Below are positions 1 to 5,478 of a stretch of DNA of 5,750 bases, in pieces; the stretch's first letter is position 1, and each line of letters opens with the position of its first letter. Location of the stretch: the NCBI GenBank assembly GCA_002314855.1, contig DCHQ01000039.1, forward strand, positions 1 to 5,750. Direction: 5' to 3'. The notes beneath the pieces are model-generated. The model saw nothing but the letters and a program-made list of their open reading frames with translations, was not told where the DNA came from and searched no databases. This DNA comes from Lachnospiraceae bacterium UBA1748. Its GTDB lineage: Bacteria > Bacillota > Clostridia > Lachnospirales > Lachnospiraceae. Both the position numbers and the translations under genes were made by a program.

Positions 1-801
1 GTACATTTTTATTTTACCTTTTACATCATAGAACATATCTGTATTGATTCGGCCTAGCTCTGTGATAGAAGGGAAGTAAATAGTGCTTTTCTTTTGACCT
101 CTGTAATCAAGGGGCTGTTTTATATTCTCCATCTTGTCTATTCTGTAGATGAATATATGCTTGGACATTTTTGTGCCCATATGGTTTTCCTTGTATGGAA
201 TATGATTACAATCAGCGGGTCTACTTCCGGTTAGATAGTCGTAGAGATATCTACGATTACATACCAGCCAATAGTGGCATTTAAAATAAACTATTTTATA
301 TGGATTAATAAGATAAGTGGATTTTGAAAAAGTCTTTTCACCATTTTCGTTAATAGATTGCATATTAAAGACAAGCATCTTTTCATTATTGATCGCCTGC
401 TGTATTAGCATTAGCTTATCAGAAAAAGGAGTTTCTGCTTCTGTATACAGATGTAATATCCCTTGCTTTTCTTCTATAGCTCGCAGTTTGTTAAATGCAG
501 CCTGATGGTTGTAATATAATTTTCCAAGGTGAATGCCGCTTATATTGTCATTGCCTTTTTCTCTTTCATTAACAATTTCCCTATATCCAGGAAAAACAAT
601 CTCCCATTCTGAATCAGGAAGCAACTTGCCATTTATATCAGTATTTAATGCATCGGCAAGTGCAATTATTCTTTTTGCGAATGTATTTTTGTACCCCATT
701 ATTTCACTGGCTCCAGGTATAGCACGAAGCGCAGCCTGGGATAGAGGATTATTAATACTTGTATTATCACGTAGCAGTGTAAGCAGTTTCATTTCACTCA
801 T
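1..801 (-). CDS. WYL-domain transcriptional regulator (3' end outside window)
   Basis: The complement of 801 down to 1 reads without a stop for 267 codons and leaves the window, so the C-terminus is missing. Residues 1 to about 70 look like a winged-helix N-terminus. This is followed by a linker with YYNHQ (96-100), where WYL regulators usually have a conserved Tyr-Tyr element. Residues about 128-225 fit the WYL domain. It opens with LIQQAINNEKMLVFNMQ, then has NPYKIVYFKCHYWLV (166-180, the W-L core at 178-179) and ends in HIFIYRIDKMENI, matching the usual 'RxxRI' strand. WYL domains bind ligands, in studied cases nucleic acids or nucleotides, and control DNA binding by an attached HTH; the proteins act in the cytoplasm. 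The start at 801 is supported by AAAAGGAG at 809-816; an in-frame ATG at 792 is a weaker alternative. The gene is divergent from the 908 operon, which suggests that it regulates itself and that operon. The WYL assignment is fairly secure; the target is inferred. Confidence 0.85.
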   Translation of the reverse strand, partial: MSEMKLLTLLRDNTSINNPLSQAALRAIPGASEIMGYKNTFAKRIIALADALNTDINGKLLPDSEWEIVFPGYREIVNEREKGNDNISGIHLGKLYYNHQAAFNKLRAIEEKQGILHLYTEAETPFSDKLMLIQQAINNEKMLVFNMQSINENGEKTFSKSTYLINPYKIVYFKCHYWLVCNRRYLYDYLTGSRPADCNHIPYKENHMGTKMSKHIFIYRIDKMENIKQPLDYRGQKKSTIYFPSITELGRINTDMFYDVKGKIKMY

Positions 802-821
802 AGGTATACTCCTTTTATTTG

Positions 822-850
822 ATTTTAGGTGCAAAAACGCACCCAGTCAA
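822..850 (-). promoter_or_regulatory. Sigma-A type promoter of the WYL regulator gene
   Basis: On the minus strand TTGACT (845-850) is followed after exactly 17 nt by TAAAAT (822-827), five of six matches in each hexamer. The expected transcription start is near 815. This gives a very short leader that begins around the ribosome binding site AAAAGGAG (809-816), with the ATG at 801. Confidence 0.8.
828..843. promoter_or_regulatory. Inverted repeat inside promoter spacer, candidate operator
   Basis: GGTGC (828-832) and GCACC (839-843) form a 5-bp dyad around AAAAAC. It fills almost the whole spacer between the -10 and -35 of the WYL gene promoter. A protein bound here would block RNA polymerase, which fits autorepression. 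The dyad is visible; its binding role is inferred. Confidence 0.45.
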
Positions 851-879
851 CAACATTGTTTGTATTAGTGAAATGTTGT
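850..879. promoter_or_regulatory. Larger dyad between the divergent genes, candidate operator
   Basis: ACAACATT (850-857) and AATGTTGT (872-879) are perfect 8-bp inverted arms separated by 14 nt, so the half-site centres are 22 bp apart, about two helical turns. The left arm touches the -35 of the WYL gene promoter. The right arm ends 11 nt before the ribosome binding site of the rightward operon. The placement suits a dimeric regulator acting on both directions. I see no convincing rightward -35/-10 pair in 851-890, so the operon promoter may overlap this dyad or be weak and activator-dependent. Confidence 0.5.
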
Positions 880-892
880 AAGTAGTTTTAAG

Positions 893-900
893 AAAGGAAG
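893..900 (+). promoter_or_regulatory. Ribosome binding site that selects the 908 start
   Basis: AAAGGAAG ends two bases before the ATG at 902, too close for normal initiation. It lies at a suitable distance from the in-frame ATG at 908. This moves the likely start two codons downstream of the longest frame. Confidence 0.7.
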
Positions 901-907
901 TATGCAT

Positions 908-1672
908 ATGTTTAATAAAGAAACAGACTCAGAATTACTGGCATTGGATATAGTTGCATTCTTACGAAAGTGGGGAATGTGGCAGGATGTACAGATTTTT
1001 ACTGGTGGGAAATGTTATACAGACGATCATGGCGCACTAGTGGTAAGAGATGAGAGGCATCCAGAGAAGTATTTAGAAGGAATAAGTCACTATGACTGCA
1101 ATGGCCATACTGTATGGAAGGATTTATCTAATCCCGAAAGATTTTTAGATATGACCTTTGAGGGAGCATTTAGCACTCTTCTTCGTCATCATCATTATGA
1201 AGTTAAAATCGGTGATCTGTCCGATGAAGTAAAGCGACTTTTAATACCTAAAACAAATAAGTGCATGGATGAAGTGGATGCTCTTATGGATGAATATCTG
1301 GAGGGAAAGTATTCATGGGACCCGGCTGAGTTTGATTCATATGAGGAATGGATGGAGTTTGGTGAACATCCTGATATTGATTCGTTTATCGAAGAAGCAC
1401 AGTCTCACATTGATAGAAAGGTAGAATTTTCAAGTAGAGAAGAATACTATGATTTTCTTTTGCATCTGGAAGAAATTCGAGAAGATATTGTCACAAAATA
1501 CTTTGAAGATGAGATAAGTGAAGAGACGTATTGGGATTCAGAAGTATTCTATGATTCTGGAGACTACGCAAGCATGATTATCCAAGAATTTGAGAATCTG
1601 CTTGAAAAGTATGGCTTGTGGTATGACCTTTGTTTTTCGTGGAGTTTGACAACATATAGAAAGGGGGAATGA
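908..1672 (+). CDS. Unrecognised acidic protein, first gene of the divergent operon
   Basis: This is a 254-residue protein that I cannot assign to a named family. It has no signal peptide or membrane segment, so it is probably cytosolic. It is rich in Asp, Glu, Tyr and Trp, most strongly in the C-terminal half (about residues 115-225). A more conserved-looking N-terminal part includes DERHPEKYLEGISHYDCNGH and WKDLSNPERFLDMTFEG. The two ends resemble each other: FLRKWGMWQDV (18-28) and LLEKYGLWYDL (231-241), sharing Lys, Gly, Trp and Asp at the same spacing, which suggests a duplicated motif. Two in-frame ATGs exist at 902 and 908. The AAAGGAAG site at 893-900 leaves only a few bases before 902 but a normal gap before 908, so 908 is preferred. 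The 3' end carries the ribosome binding site of the next gene. It is divergent from the WYL regulator gene and probably under its control. Confidence 0.8.
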   Translation: MFNKETDSELLALDIVAFLRKWGMWQDVQIFTGGKCYTDDHGALVVRDERHPEKYLEGISHYDCNGHTVWKDLSNPERFLDMTFEGAFSTLLRHHHYEVKIGDLSDEVKRLLIPKTNKCMDEVDALMDEYLEGKYSWDPAEFDSYEEWMEFGEHPDIDSFIEEAQSHIDRKVEFSSREEYYDFLLHLEEIREDIVTKYFEDEISEETYWDSEVFYDSGDYASMIIQEFENLLEKYGLWYDLCFSWSLTTYRKGE

Positions 1673-1675
1673 ATT

Positions 1676-2161
1676 ATGAATAGTATGAGATTTGCGGTTT
1701 TTCTGGATGTGGATGGTGTGCTAAATACTAGAACGACGTGCCAGCGCACACCAGATGGCTATACGGGGATTGACGACCCTAGGGTAGAAATATTAGCCAA
1801 GGTGCTCGAAAAGTATGATTGCTATGAGGTGGTGCTAACATCTGATTGGAAGGAGATGGATGAACATGATGATGACTATCTATATCTTCAAGAAAAACTG
1901 AAACTATATGGGCTTTGTATATCAGGAAAAACAAATGATAACGGAAGCAATAGAGGAGAAGGAATACTTGAATTTCTAAAGGTCCATCCGGAAATCGATG
2001 ATTATGTAATATTGGATGATCAGAAATTCGATTTCAGGAACTACACGGAGTTGTGGGAGAGGCTATTAATCACTGATGGTATCGAAAGAGCAGAGTTTGC
2101 ATCCAGGACACCTGAGGTTGAGACAATGATTTTTATGGATTACATCAAGGAATTTTCTTAG
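1676..2161 (+). CDS. HAD-superfamily hydrolase of the RNA-repair-associated (HAD_SAK) type
   Basis: This 161-residue protein is a small cytosolic HAD-fold phosphatase-like enzyme. Motif I is FLDVDGVLN, with the catalytic Asp pair D11 and D13. Motif II is LTSDW, with T55/S56. A conserved RGEGILEFLKVHPEI block follows at 93-107. Motif IV is YVILDD (110-115), with D114/D115 for Mg binding. This order, including R-G-E-x-I before the DD and LLITDGI after it, matches the Pfam-style family 'HAD domain in Swiss Army Knife RNA repair proteins', where the domain is thought to process phosphorylated ends. Stand-alone copies like this one are common, and their substrate is generally unproven. All expected acidic residues are present, so it should be active. 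AAGGGGG at 1661-1667 lies inside the upstream gene, and only 3 nt separate that stop from this ATG, which points to translational coupling. Confidence 0.85.
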   Translation: MNSMRFAVFLDVDGVLNTRTTCQRTPDGYTGIDDPRVEILAKVLEKYDCYEVVLTSDWKEMDEHDDDYLYLQEKLKLYGLCISGKTNDNGSNRGEGILEFLKVHPEIDDYVILDDQKFDFRNYTELWERLLITDGIERAEFASRTPEVETMIFMDYIKEFS

Positions 2162-2228
2162 GCGGTAATATTAGTATGGTTAGTAAAATATATTTTGTTG
2201 AGGAAAAGTAGTTAGTAAGGAGGTTTTT

Positions 2229-2627
2229 ATGGCAATAAGAGCTTTATATGAAATCAAGGATGCACCACTAGCACTGATAGTTGATATGTATAAAAATACA
2301 CTGGTACCTTCAATAGCTAAAGAATCAGAGGATGGATATATCAAAATGTATGAATCCTTGGAATATGATTATTTTGCTTCTGATACTCCAGATAAATGTG
2401 CTTTTATTGATTGGTTGAAACTGAACAATAATCTTAAGTTTTCAAAAGAATACATGAAAATATTTAGGCACCCAGTAGAAGGGCTGTGGGTTGCCTATGA
2501 AGCGCTAGCTTTTGTTTTTGTGTTCATAAAAGATGGGAAAGCAGCAAAAGTACAAGTGTTTTCATACAATGGGAAAACTTTTTTGATTGGCGCAGTTAAC
2601 GACGCAGTGGTATTTATAACACCTTAA
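2229..2627 (+). CDS. Unrecognised 132-residue protein, likely third gene of the operon
   Basis: I do not recognise this protein. It has no signal peptide or convincing membrane helix. The N-terminal two thirds look helical. The end (about 85-132) looks like a small beta sheet beginning at HPVEGLWVAYEALAF and continuing through KVQVFSYNGKTFLIGAV and VVFITP. The start is well fixed by a near-perfect AAGGAGG at 2217-2223, 5 nt before the ATG. It lies 67 nt after the HAD gene on the same strand with no terminator hairpin between, so readthrough is likely. The 67-nt gap contains GTTAGTAA twice (2179-2186 and 2211-2218). Two stop codons follow each other (TAA TAA, 2625-2630). The same frame then stays open for about 32 more codons, so the present C-terminus may not be the ancestral one. 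Confidence 0.75.
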   Translation: MAIRALYEIKDAPLALIVDMYKNTLVPSIAKESEDGYIKMYESLEYDYFASDTPDKCAFIDWLKLNNNLKFSKEYMKIFRHPVEGLWVAYEALAFVFVFIKDGKAAKVQVFSYNGKTFLIGAVNDAVVFITP

Positions 2628-2704
2628 TAAAAAAGGATATTTGGATTTTCCGAAGAATATTATATGTATGACCCAAAAGTAGGATGGGAGAGTAGAGGGC
2701 AGAT

Positions 2705-2760
2705 GATGCAACGCATCCTCATTATATGATAAAATAAAGACATATACGTAAAGGGGATGC
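2705..2760 (+). promoter_or_regulatory. Possible RNA switch masking the ribosome binding site of the 2763 gene
   Basis: GATGC (2705-2709) can pair with GCATC (2713-2717). The segment GCATCCTC (2713-2720) can instead pair with GGGGATGC (2753-2760), seven Watson-Crick pairs and one G-U. The second pairing would bury the GGGG ribosome binding core at 2753-2756. The two structures exclude each other. This matters only if the transcript includes 2705; no clear promoter was found in 2628-2756. Confidence 0.25.
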
Positions 2761-2762
2761 AA

Positions 2763-3677
2763 ATGAAAATAGAATGTAGATACTGCGCTGCGATTATCGA
2801 TTCTTCAGATGAAAAATGTCCGCATTGTGGTGCAACTAATAAAGATTTTATACGTACAGCTGTTGGTCAGCCACGTACTATTGAGGAGCTTGCTAGGTGG
2901 TATAAAGAGCATAATCTGCCTCCTTATGAGGTTACAAGATTCTTCATTGGTATGGATAGGCACGAGTCTCGATGCTTTGGTATTTTCAAAAAGCCAGATG
3001 GGAATATTCTTGTATACAAAAACAAGGATGATGGTACTAGAGCAGTCAGATATGATGGCCCAGATGAAACATATGCTGTTAATGAATTCTATCAAAGGCT
3101 CAAGACGGAGATAGCTAATCAGAAGAGTAGAAATATTGCTGCTTCTGGTGCTCCAGTGGCTAAGAAAAAATCTAACAATATTTTCCTGAAGGTTATCATC
3201 GGATATATTGCAGTGGCTTTTGGTGTACAGCTTTTGGCTCTGCCAGTTATATTTTTTAGCACATTATTCGCCAAGCCTTCGAGCAATAATAGAAGCAGCG
3301 AACCCACAAAGCGAATTACTTACGATTGTAATAATGGATATTATAATTACAACGATGACTATTATTACTTCGTCGATAATATGAACACCTGGTACTGCTA
3401 CGATGAGAGTACGAACTATTGGGAAAAAACAACAGATATTGATGAAGAGCTGTATGAGAACTGGGAAGATTATAGTTCATCTTCATCGTATTTTTCTGAG
3501 GATTATGAAGACGGAACCACGTATTTTGATCAGTGGTATGCGACTGACTATCAGAACTATTCGAATAGCAGTAGTGATGACGGCTATAGCTATAGTGATG
3601 ACTGGGATTCGGGCTCTAGCTGGAGTAGTAGTGACTCTTGGGACTCAGGCTCAACTGACTGGAGTAGTGACTGGTGA
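2763..3677 (+). CDS. Zinc-ribbon, single-TM protein with long Ser/Asp/Tyr/Trp-rich tail
   Basis: The protein has 304 residues from the preferred ATG at 2763. An in-frame ATG at 2757 directly abuts the AAAGGGG ribosome binding site, so 2763 fits better. A zinc ribbon lies at C5-x2-C8 and C19-x2-C22 (CRYC, CPHC). A soluble domain at about 36-120 (from RTIEELARWYKEHNLPP through DETYAVNEFYQRLK) resembles conserved segments in clostridial zinc-ribbon proteins of unknown function. A KKK stretch (134-136) precedes one membrane helix at about 140-168. The positive-inside rule puts the ribbon in the cytosol and the tail outside. The outer part has a Tyr/Trp-rich section (187-235) and then a disordered Ser/Asp/Trp tail (about 237-304) ending in near-repeats of W-D-S-G-S. 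The topology suggests an envelope sensor or scaffold, but no activity can be named. The stop codon lies within a REP-like element. Confidence 0.85.
   Translation: MKIECRYCAAIIDSSDEKCPHCGATNKDFIRTAVGQPRTIEELARWYKEHNLPPYEVTRFFIGMDRHESRCFGIFKKPDGNILVYKNKDDGTRAVRYDGPDETYAVNEFYQRLKTEIANQKSRNIAASGAPVAKKKSNNIFLKVIIGYIAVAFGVQLLALPVIFFSTLFAKPSSNNRSSEPTKRITYDCNNGYYNYNDDYYYFVDNMNTWYCYDESTNYWEKTTDIDEELYENWEDYSSSSSYFSEDYEDGTTYFDQWYATDYQNYSNSSSDDGYSYSDDWDSGSSWSSSDSWDSGSTDWSSDW
3604..3672 (+). repeat. Imperfect 36-bp-period tandem repeat in the tail-coding region
   Basis: Units at 3604-3636 and 3640-3672 share GGGAYTC, GGCTC and the ending GAGTAGTGACT or close variants. The period is 36 nt, 12 codons, so the reading frame is kept; each unit encodes W-D-S-G-S followed by Ser/Asp/Trp. 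Replication slippage could lengthen or shorten the tail without a frameshift. Confidence 0.6.
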
Positions 3678-3703
3678 CACTTTGGGGACGGGGTTAGTGG
3701 CTC
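3674..3703 (+). repeat. REP-like palindromic element overlapping a stop codon
   Basis: The segment has a G-rich core TTTGGGGACGGGGTT (3681-3695) flanked by CACT (3678-3681) and AGTG (3696-3699), with further partial complementarity outside. From memory it resembles dispersed 'CACTTTGGGGACGG...' elements in Firmicutes and other bacteria that look like REP sequences mobilised by Y1-type REP-associated transposases. The outer arms (GTGA and GCTC) no longer pair perfectly, so this looks like a decayed copy. It contains the TGA (3675-3677) that ends the upstream gene. Its family membership is from recall and was not searched. Confidence 0.5.
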
Positions 3704-3719
3704 ATTTATTTTATATAGC

Positions 3720-3760
3720 AAAAAATCTCCAGCCAGAATTTTGACTGGAGATTTTTTTTT
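3720..3760. terminator. Bidirectional rho-independent terminator between convergent genes
   Basis: AAAAATCTCCAG (3721-3732) pairs perfectly with CTGGAGATTTTT (3745-3756), with a 12-nt loop that can pair a little further. Nine T residues (3752-3760) follow on the plus strand, and six T residues follow on the minus strand (complement of 3720-3725). It can end both the 2763 gene and the minus-strand 5300 gene. The TAA stop of the latter (complement of 3759-3761) sits in the T run, so on the minus strand the hairpin begins almost at the stop codon. Confidence 0.9.
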
Positions 3761-5300
3761 AAGGAGTTGGGATGGAACTAGCGTGGATATTTATAAGGTC
3801 TATTTTATCATAAGAGTTAGCTATAATATGAATATATGAATTATCAGAAAGAGAAACGTATAGTTCACTTAAGTGCATAGTACCCCATCCTAAGTCAACG
3901 TTTCTTGAAGAATCATAATCGTAACAAGAAAGAATAGGAGATGGGCTGGAATCCTTTATTAACTCTACAGAGCCAAGCGGCTCTAGTGCTCCGTCAAAGG
4001 TCAGAATATATACATCATCCTGGGCTTCGAGATTATAAGAAACAGATTGTAGACTGGCATCTATTTTAGATCCTAATACCTGGACTTCGATAGTTGTTAC
4101 ATCAAGTTGGTGGCTTCCGATAAATTCATCGCTATCGTCCTCTGCTACAGGATTAGTATCTTGATCATCGTTATACGAATCATCACTATACGAAACATTG
4201 CTTGTCATAAGCTCAATCATTCTTTCAGCTGAAGCAGCATCTATGGTATATTGAAAAATAATCGCATTGAGAGGGCTTTCGTTAATATAAGGTGTGTATA
4301 CGGTTTGGTCAAGAGCGCCAGAAGTACTACCCCAGCTTCTAAATGCATCCAAAACGTTTATTGTAAATGTTTCACCATAATAATCATGTATAGTTATTCT
4401 CTTAGGTACTTCATATTCAGATAATTCAGCGTAAGTATCAATGACACCATCGCAAATATCTTGCGTCATTTTCTTAATATAATCATCGCCATAGTAGTCG
4501 TATATAATAGCGCGAGTTTCCTCCAAACATGGTGTAAATAGAATATCATTTTTCTGTGTTCCATCAGGATAGGCCAAGATATTTTCATTGGCACCAAGTA
4601 TGTATCTTGTTGATCCCGTATCATTAGCTTTTTTATTTAAAATTATTGTATTCCAGCTATAACTATTAATGAAATCTGGATCATAGATATCAAATGAAAC
4701 AAAAAACTCTAGGGTATACGTACAGTTATTTTCTATGATTTCGTCATCCTTAATAATGACTTGATTGCCTTCAGTTAATTCGAGTGATTCATCTCCGGCC
4801 TCAAGATGAACTACGCCTTCTGAGACACTTACAATAGATGTATTTGAAGTGTCATCATAAATAACATCAAACTGTGTTCCTCTTATAGCTAATAGGGCAT
4901 TAGGAGTTTCTACTTCAAATGTTGAGTCGTCATTAAGCTTATTATCTACCGCAAAGGATGCATAGCCTTTCTTTAGTTCAACATTTACCTTACCTTTATT
5001 TTCATTACCTACAGCTATAATTTCGATTTCTGTCTCTGGACTCACCACAATATGCTTATCTGTATCAATAAGAAGAGTTGCAAGTGAATCGGTAGCAGTA
5101 TTTAGAAAATCCTTACTAACCAGATTCATGCCCTGAATAGCATTAATCGATGAATTGCCACGTAGAACGGCCACATCTCCTTCGTAGTTTTCTACACTTA
5201 TTATTCTATAGCCTTTATTTCCAAGTACTATAGCAACTATTATGATTGCAATTATTATTACCGCAGCTATAGCCGCACCTATTATTACTTTCTTTTTCAC
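3759..5300 (-). CDS. Membrane-anchored FecR-domain protein
   Basis: This 513-residue protein begins with a short basic end (MKKK) and one hydrophobic helix (about 5-27) without a clear cleavage site, so it is probably a signal anchor with the rest outside the membrane. Residues about 38-185 form a FecR domain: YEGDVAVLRG near the start, a regular series of beta strands, and the hallmark ETPNALLAIRGTQFDV (131-146). FecR domains in Gram-negatives relay signals to ECF sigma factors; in Gram-positives they occur in surface proteins of unclear role. No sigma factor lies beside this one. The rest (190-513) is unrecognised. It contains two similar segments, IYDYYGDDYI (266-275) and IHDYYGETFTI (304-314), and an acidic linker at about 369-394. 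The start is GTG: an in-frame TAG lies at complement 5319-5321 and no ATG follows it. AAAAGGA at 5312-5318 is 11 nt upstream. It is convergent with the 2763 gene. Confidence 0.85.
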   Translation of the reverse strand: MKKKVIIGAAIAAVIIIAIIIVAIVLGNKGYRIISVENYEGDVAVLRGNSSINAIQGMNLVSKDFLNTATDSLATLLIDTDKHIVVSPETEIEIIAVGNENKGKVNVELKKGYASFAVDNKLNDDSTFEVETPNALLAIRGTQFDVIYDDTSNTSIVSVSEGVVHLEAGDESLELTEGNQVIIKDDEIIENNCTYTLEFFVSFDIYDPDFINSYSWNTIILNKKANDTGSTRYILGANENILAYPDGTQKNDILFTPCLEETRAIIYDYYGDDYIKKMTQDICDGVIDTYAELSEYEVPKRITIHDYYGETFTINVLDAFRSWGSTSGALDQTVYTPYINESPLNAIIFQYTIDAASAERMIELMTSNVSYSDDSYNDDQDTNPVAEDDSDEFIGSHQLDVTTIEVQVLGSKIDASLQSVSYNLEAQDDVYILTFDGALEPLGSVELIKDSSPSPILSCYDYDSSRNVDLGWGTMHLSELYVSLSDNSYIHIIANSYDKIDLINIHASSIPTP

Positions 5301-5347
5301 AATACTAGGTATCCTTTTCTAATGATTATTTTGTTTACTAGTTTCAT

Positions 5348-5377
5348 ATGATGGCATTTTTATATGGTATATGTCAA
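5348..5377 (-). promoter_or_regulatory. Promoter of the FecR-domain gene
   Basis: On the minus strand a perfect TTGACA (5372-5377) is followed after 18 nt by CATCAT (5348-5353), a four-of-six -10 hexamer preceded by TG one base upstream, an extended -10 that compensates. The expected start is near 5341, giving a leader of about 40 nt before the GTG. Confidence 0.6.
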
Positions 5378-5422
5378 CTATCCACTATATATCCATAAAT
5401 AGTGCTGCATAATTCGTGTCTT

Positions 5423-5444
5423 TAATATATGATGATAATATATG
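5423..5444 (+). repeat. TAATATATG direct repeat in the divergent spacer
   Basis: TAATATATG occurs at 5423-5431 and again at 5436-5444, 13 nt apart. It lies in the region where a promoter for the 5479 gene is expected; TATGAT (5428-5433) and GATAAT (5434-5439) are possible -10 boxes, but no good -35 accompanies either. It could be a regulator site or only AT-rich promoter sequence. Confidence 0.3.
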
Positions 5445-5478
5445 CTTTATTTAAGTGTAGTATAAGAGAGGATTAATT

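Noticed and set aside
533..868. Plus-strand open frame of 111 codons (and a shorter one at 317-505)
   Set aside because: They run antisense to the WYL-domain gene, which has a ribosome binding site, a promoter and a recognisable domain; the plus-strand frames lack these and give low-complexity hydrophobic translations.
856..884. Possible rightward promoter TTGTTT-17-TAAGTA
   Set aside because: The -10 matches consensus at only two positions; it is not supported as a promoter.
1564..1749. Minus-strand frame of 61 codons
   Set aside because: It is antisense across the junction of two coupled plus-strand genes and has no initiation signal.
2162..2228. Terminator or new promoter between the HAD gene and the 132-aa gene
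   Set aside because: There is no stable hairpin with a T run and no convincing -35/-10 pair; readthrough from upstream is the simpler reading.
2641..2669. Possible promoter TTGGAT followed by TATATG/TATGTA for the zinc-ribbon gene
   Set aside because: Spacing and -10 match are poor in an AT-rich stretch where such matches arise by chance.
2809..3114. Plus-strand +1-shifted frame, and a minus-strand frame at 2805-3095
   Set aside because: Both overlap the zinc-ribbon coding region, whose frame has the CxxC motifs and a good ribosome binding site; the alternative translations show no motif.
3403..3744. Plus-strand frame of 113 codons running into the terminator
   Set aside because: It is a shifted reading of the repetitive tail-coding region, crosses the REP-like element and ends in the terminator stem; it is a shadow of the Ser/Asp/Trp tail.
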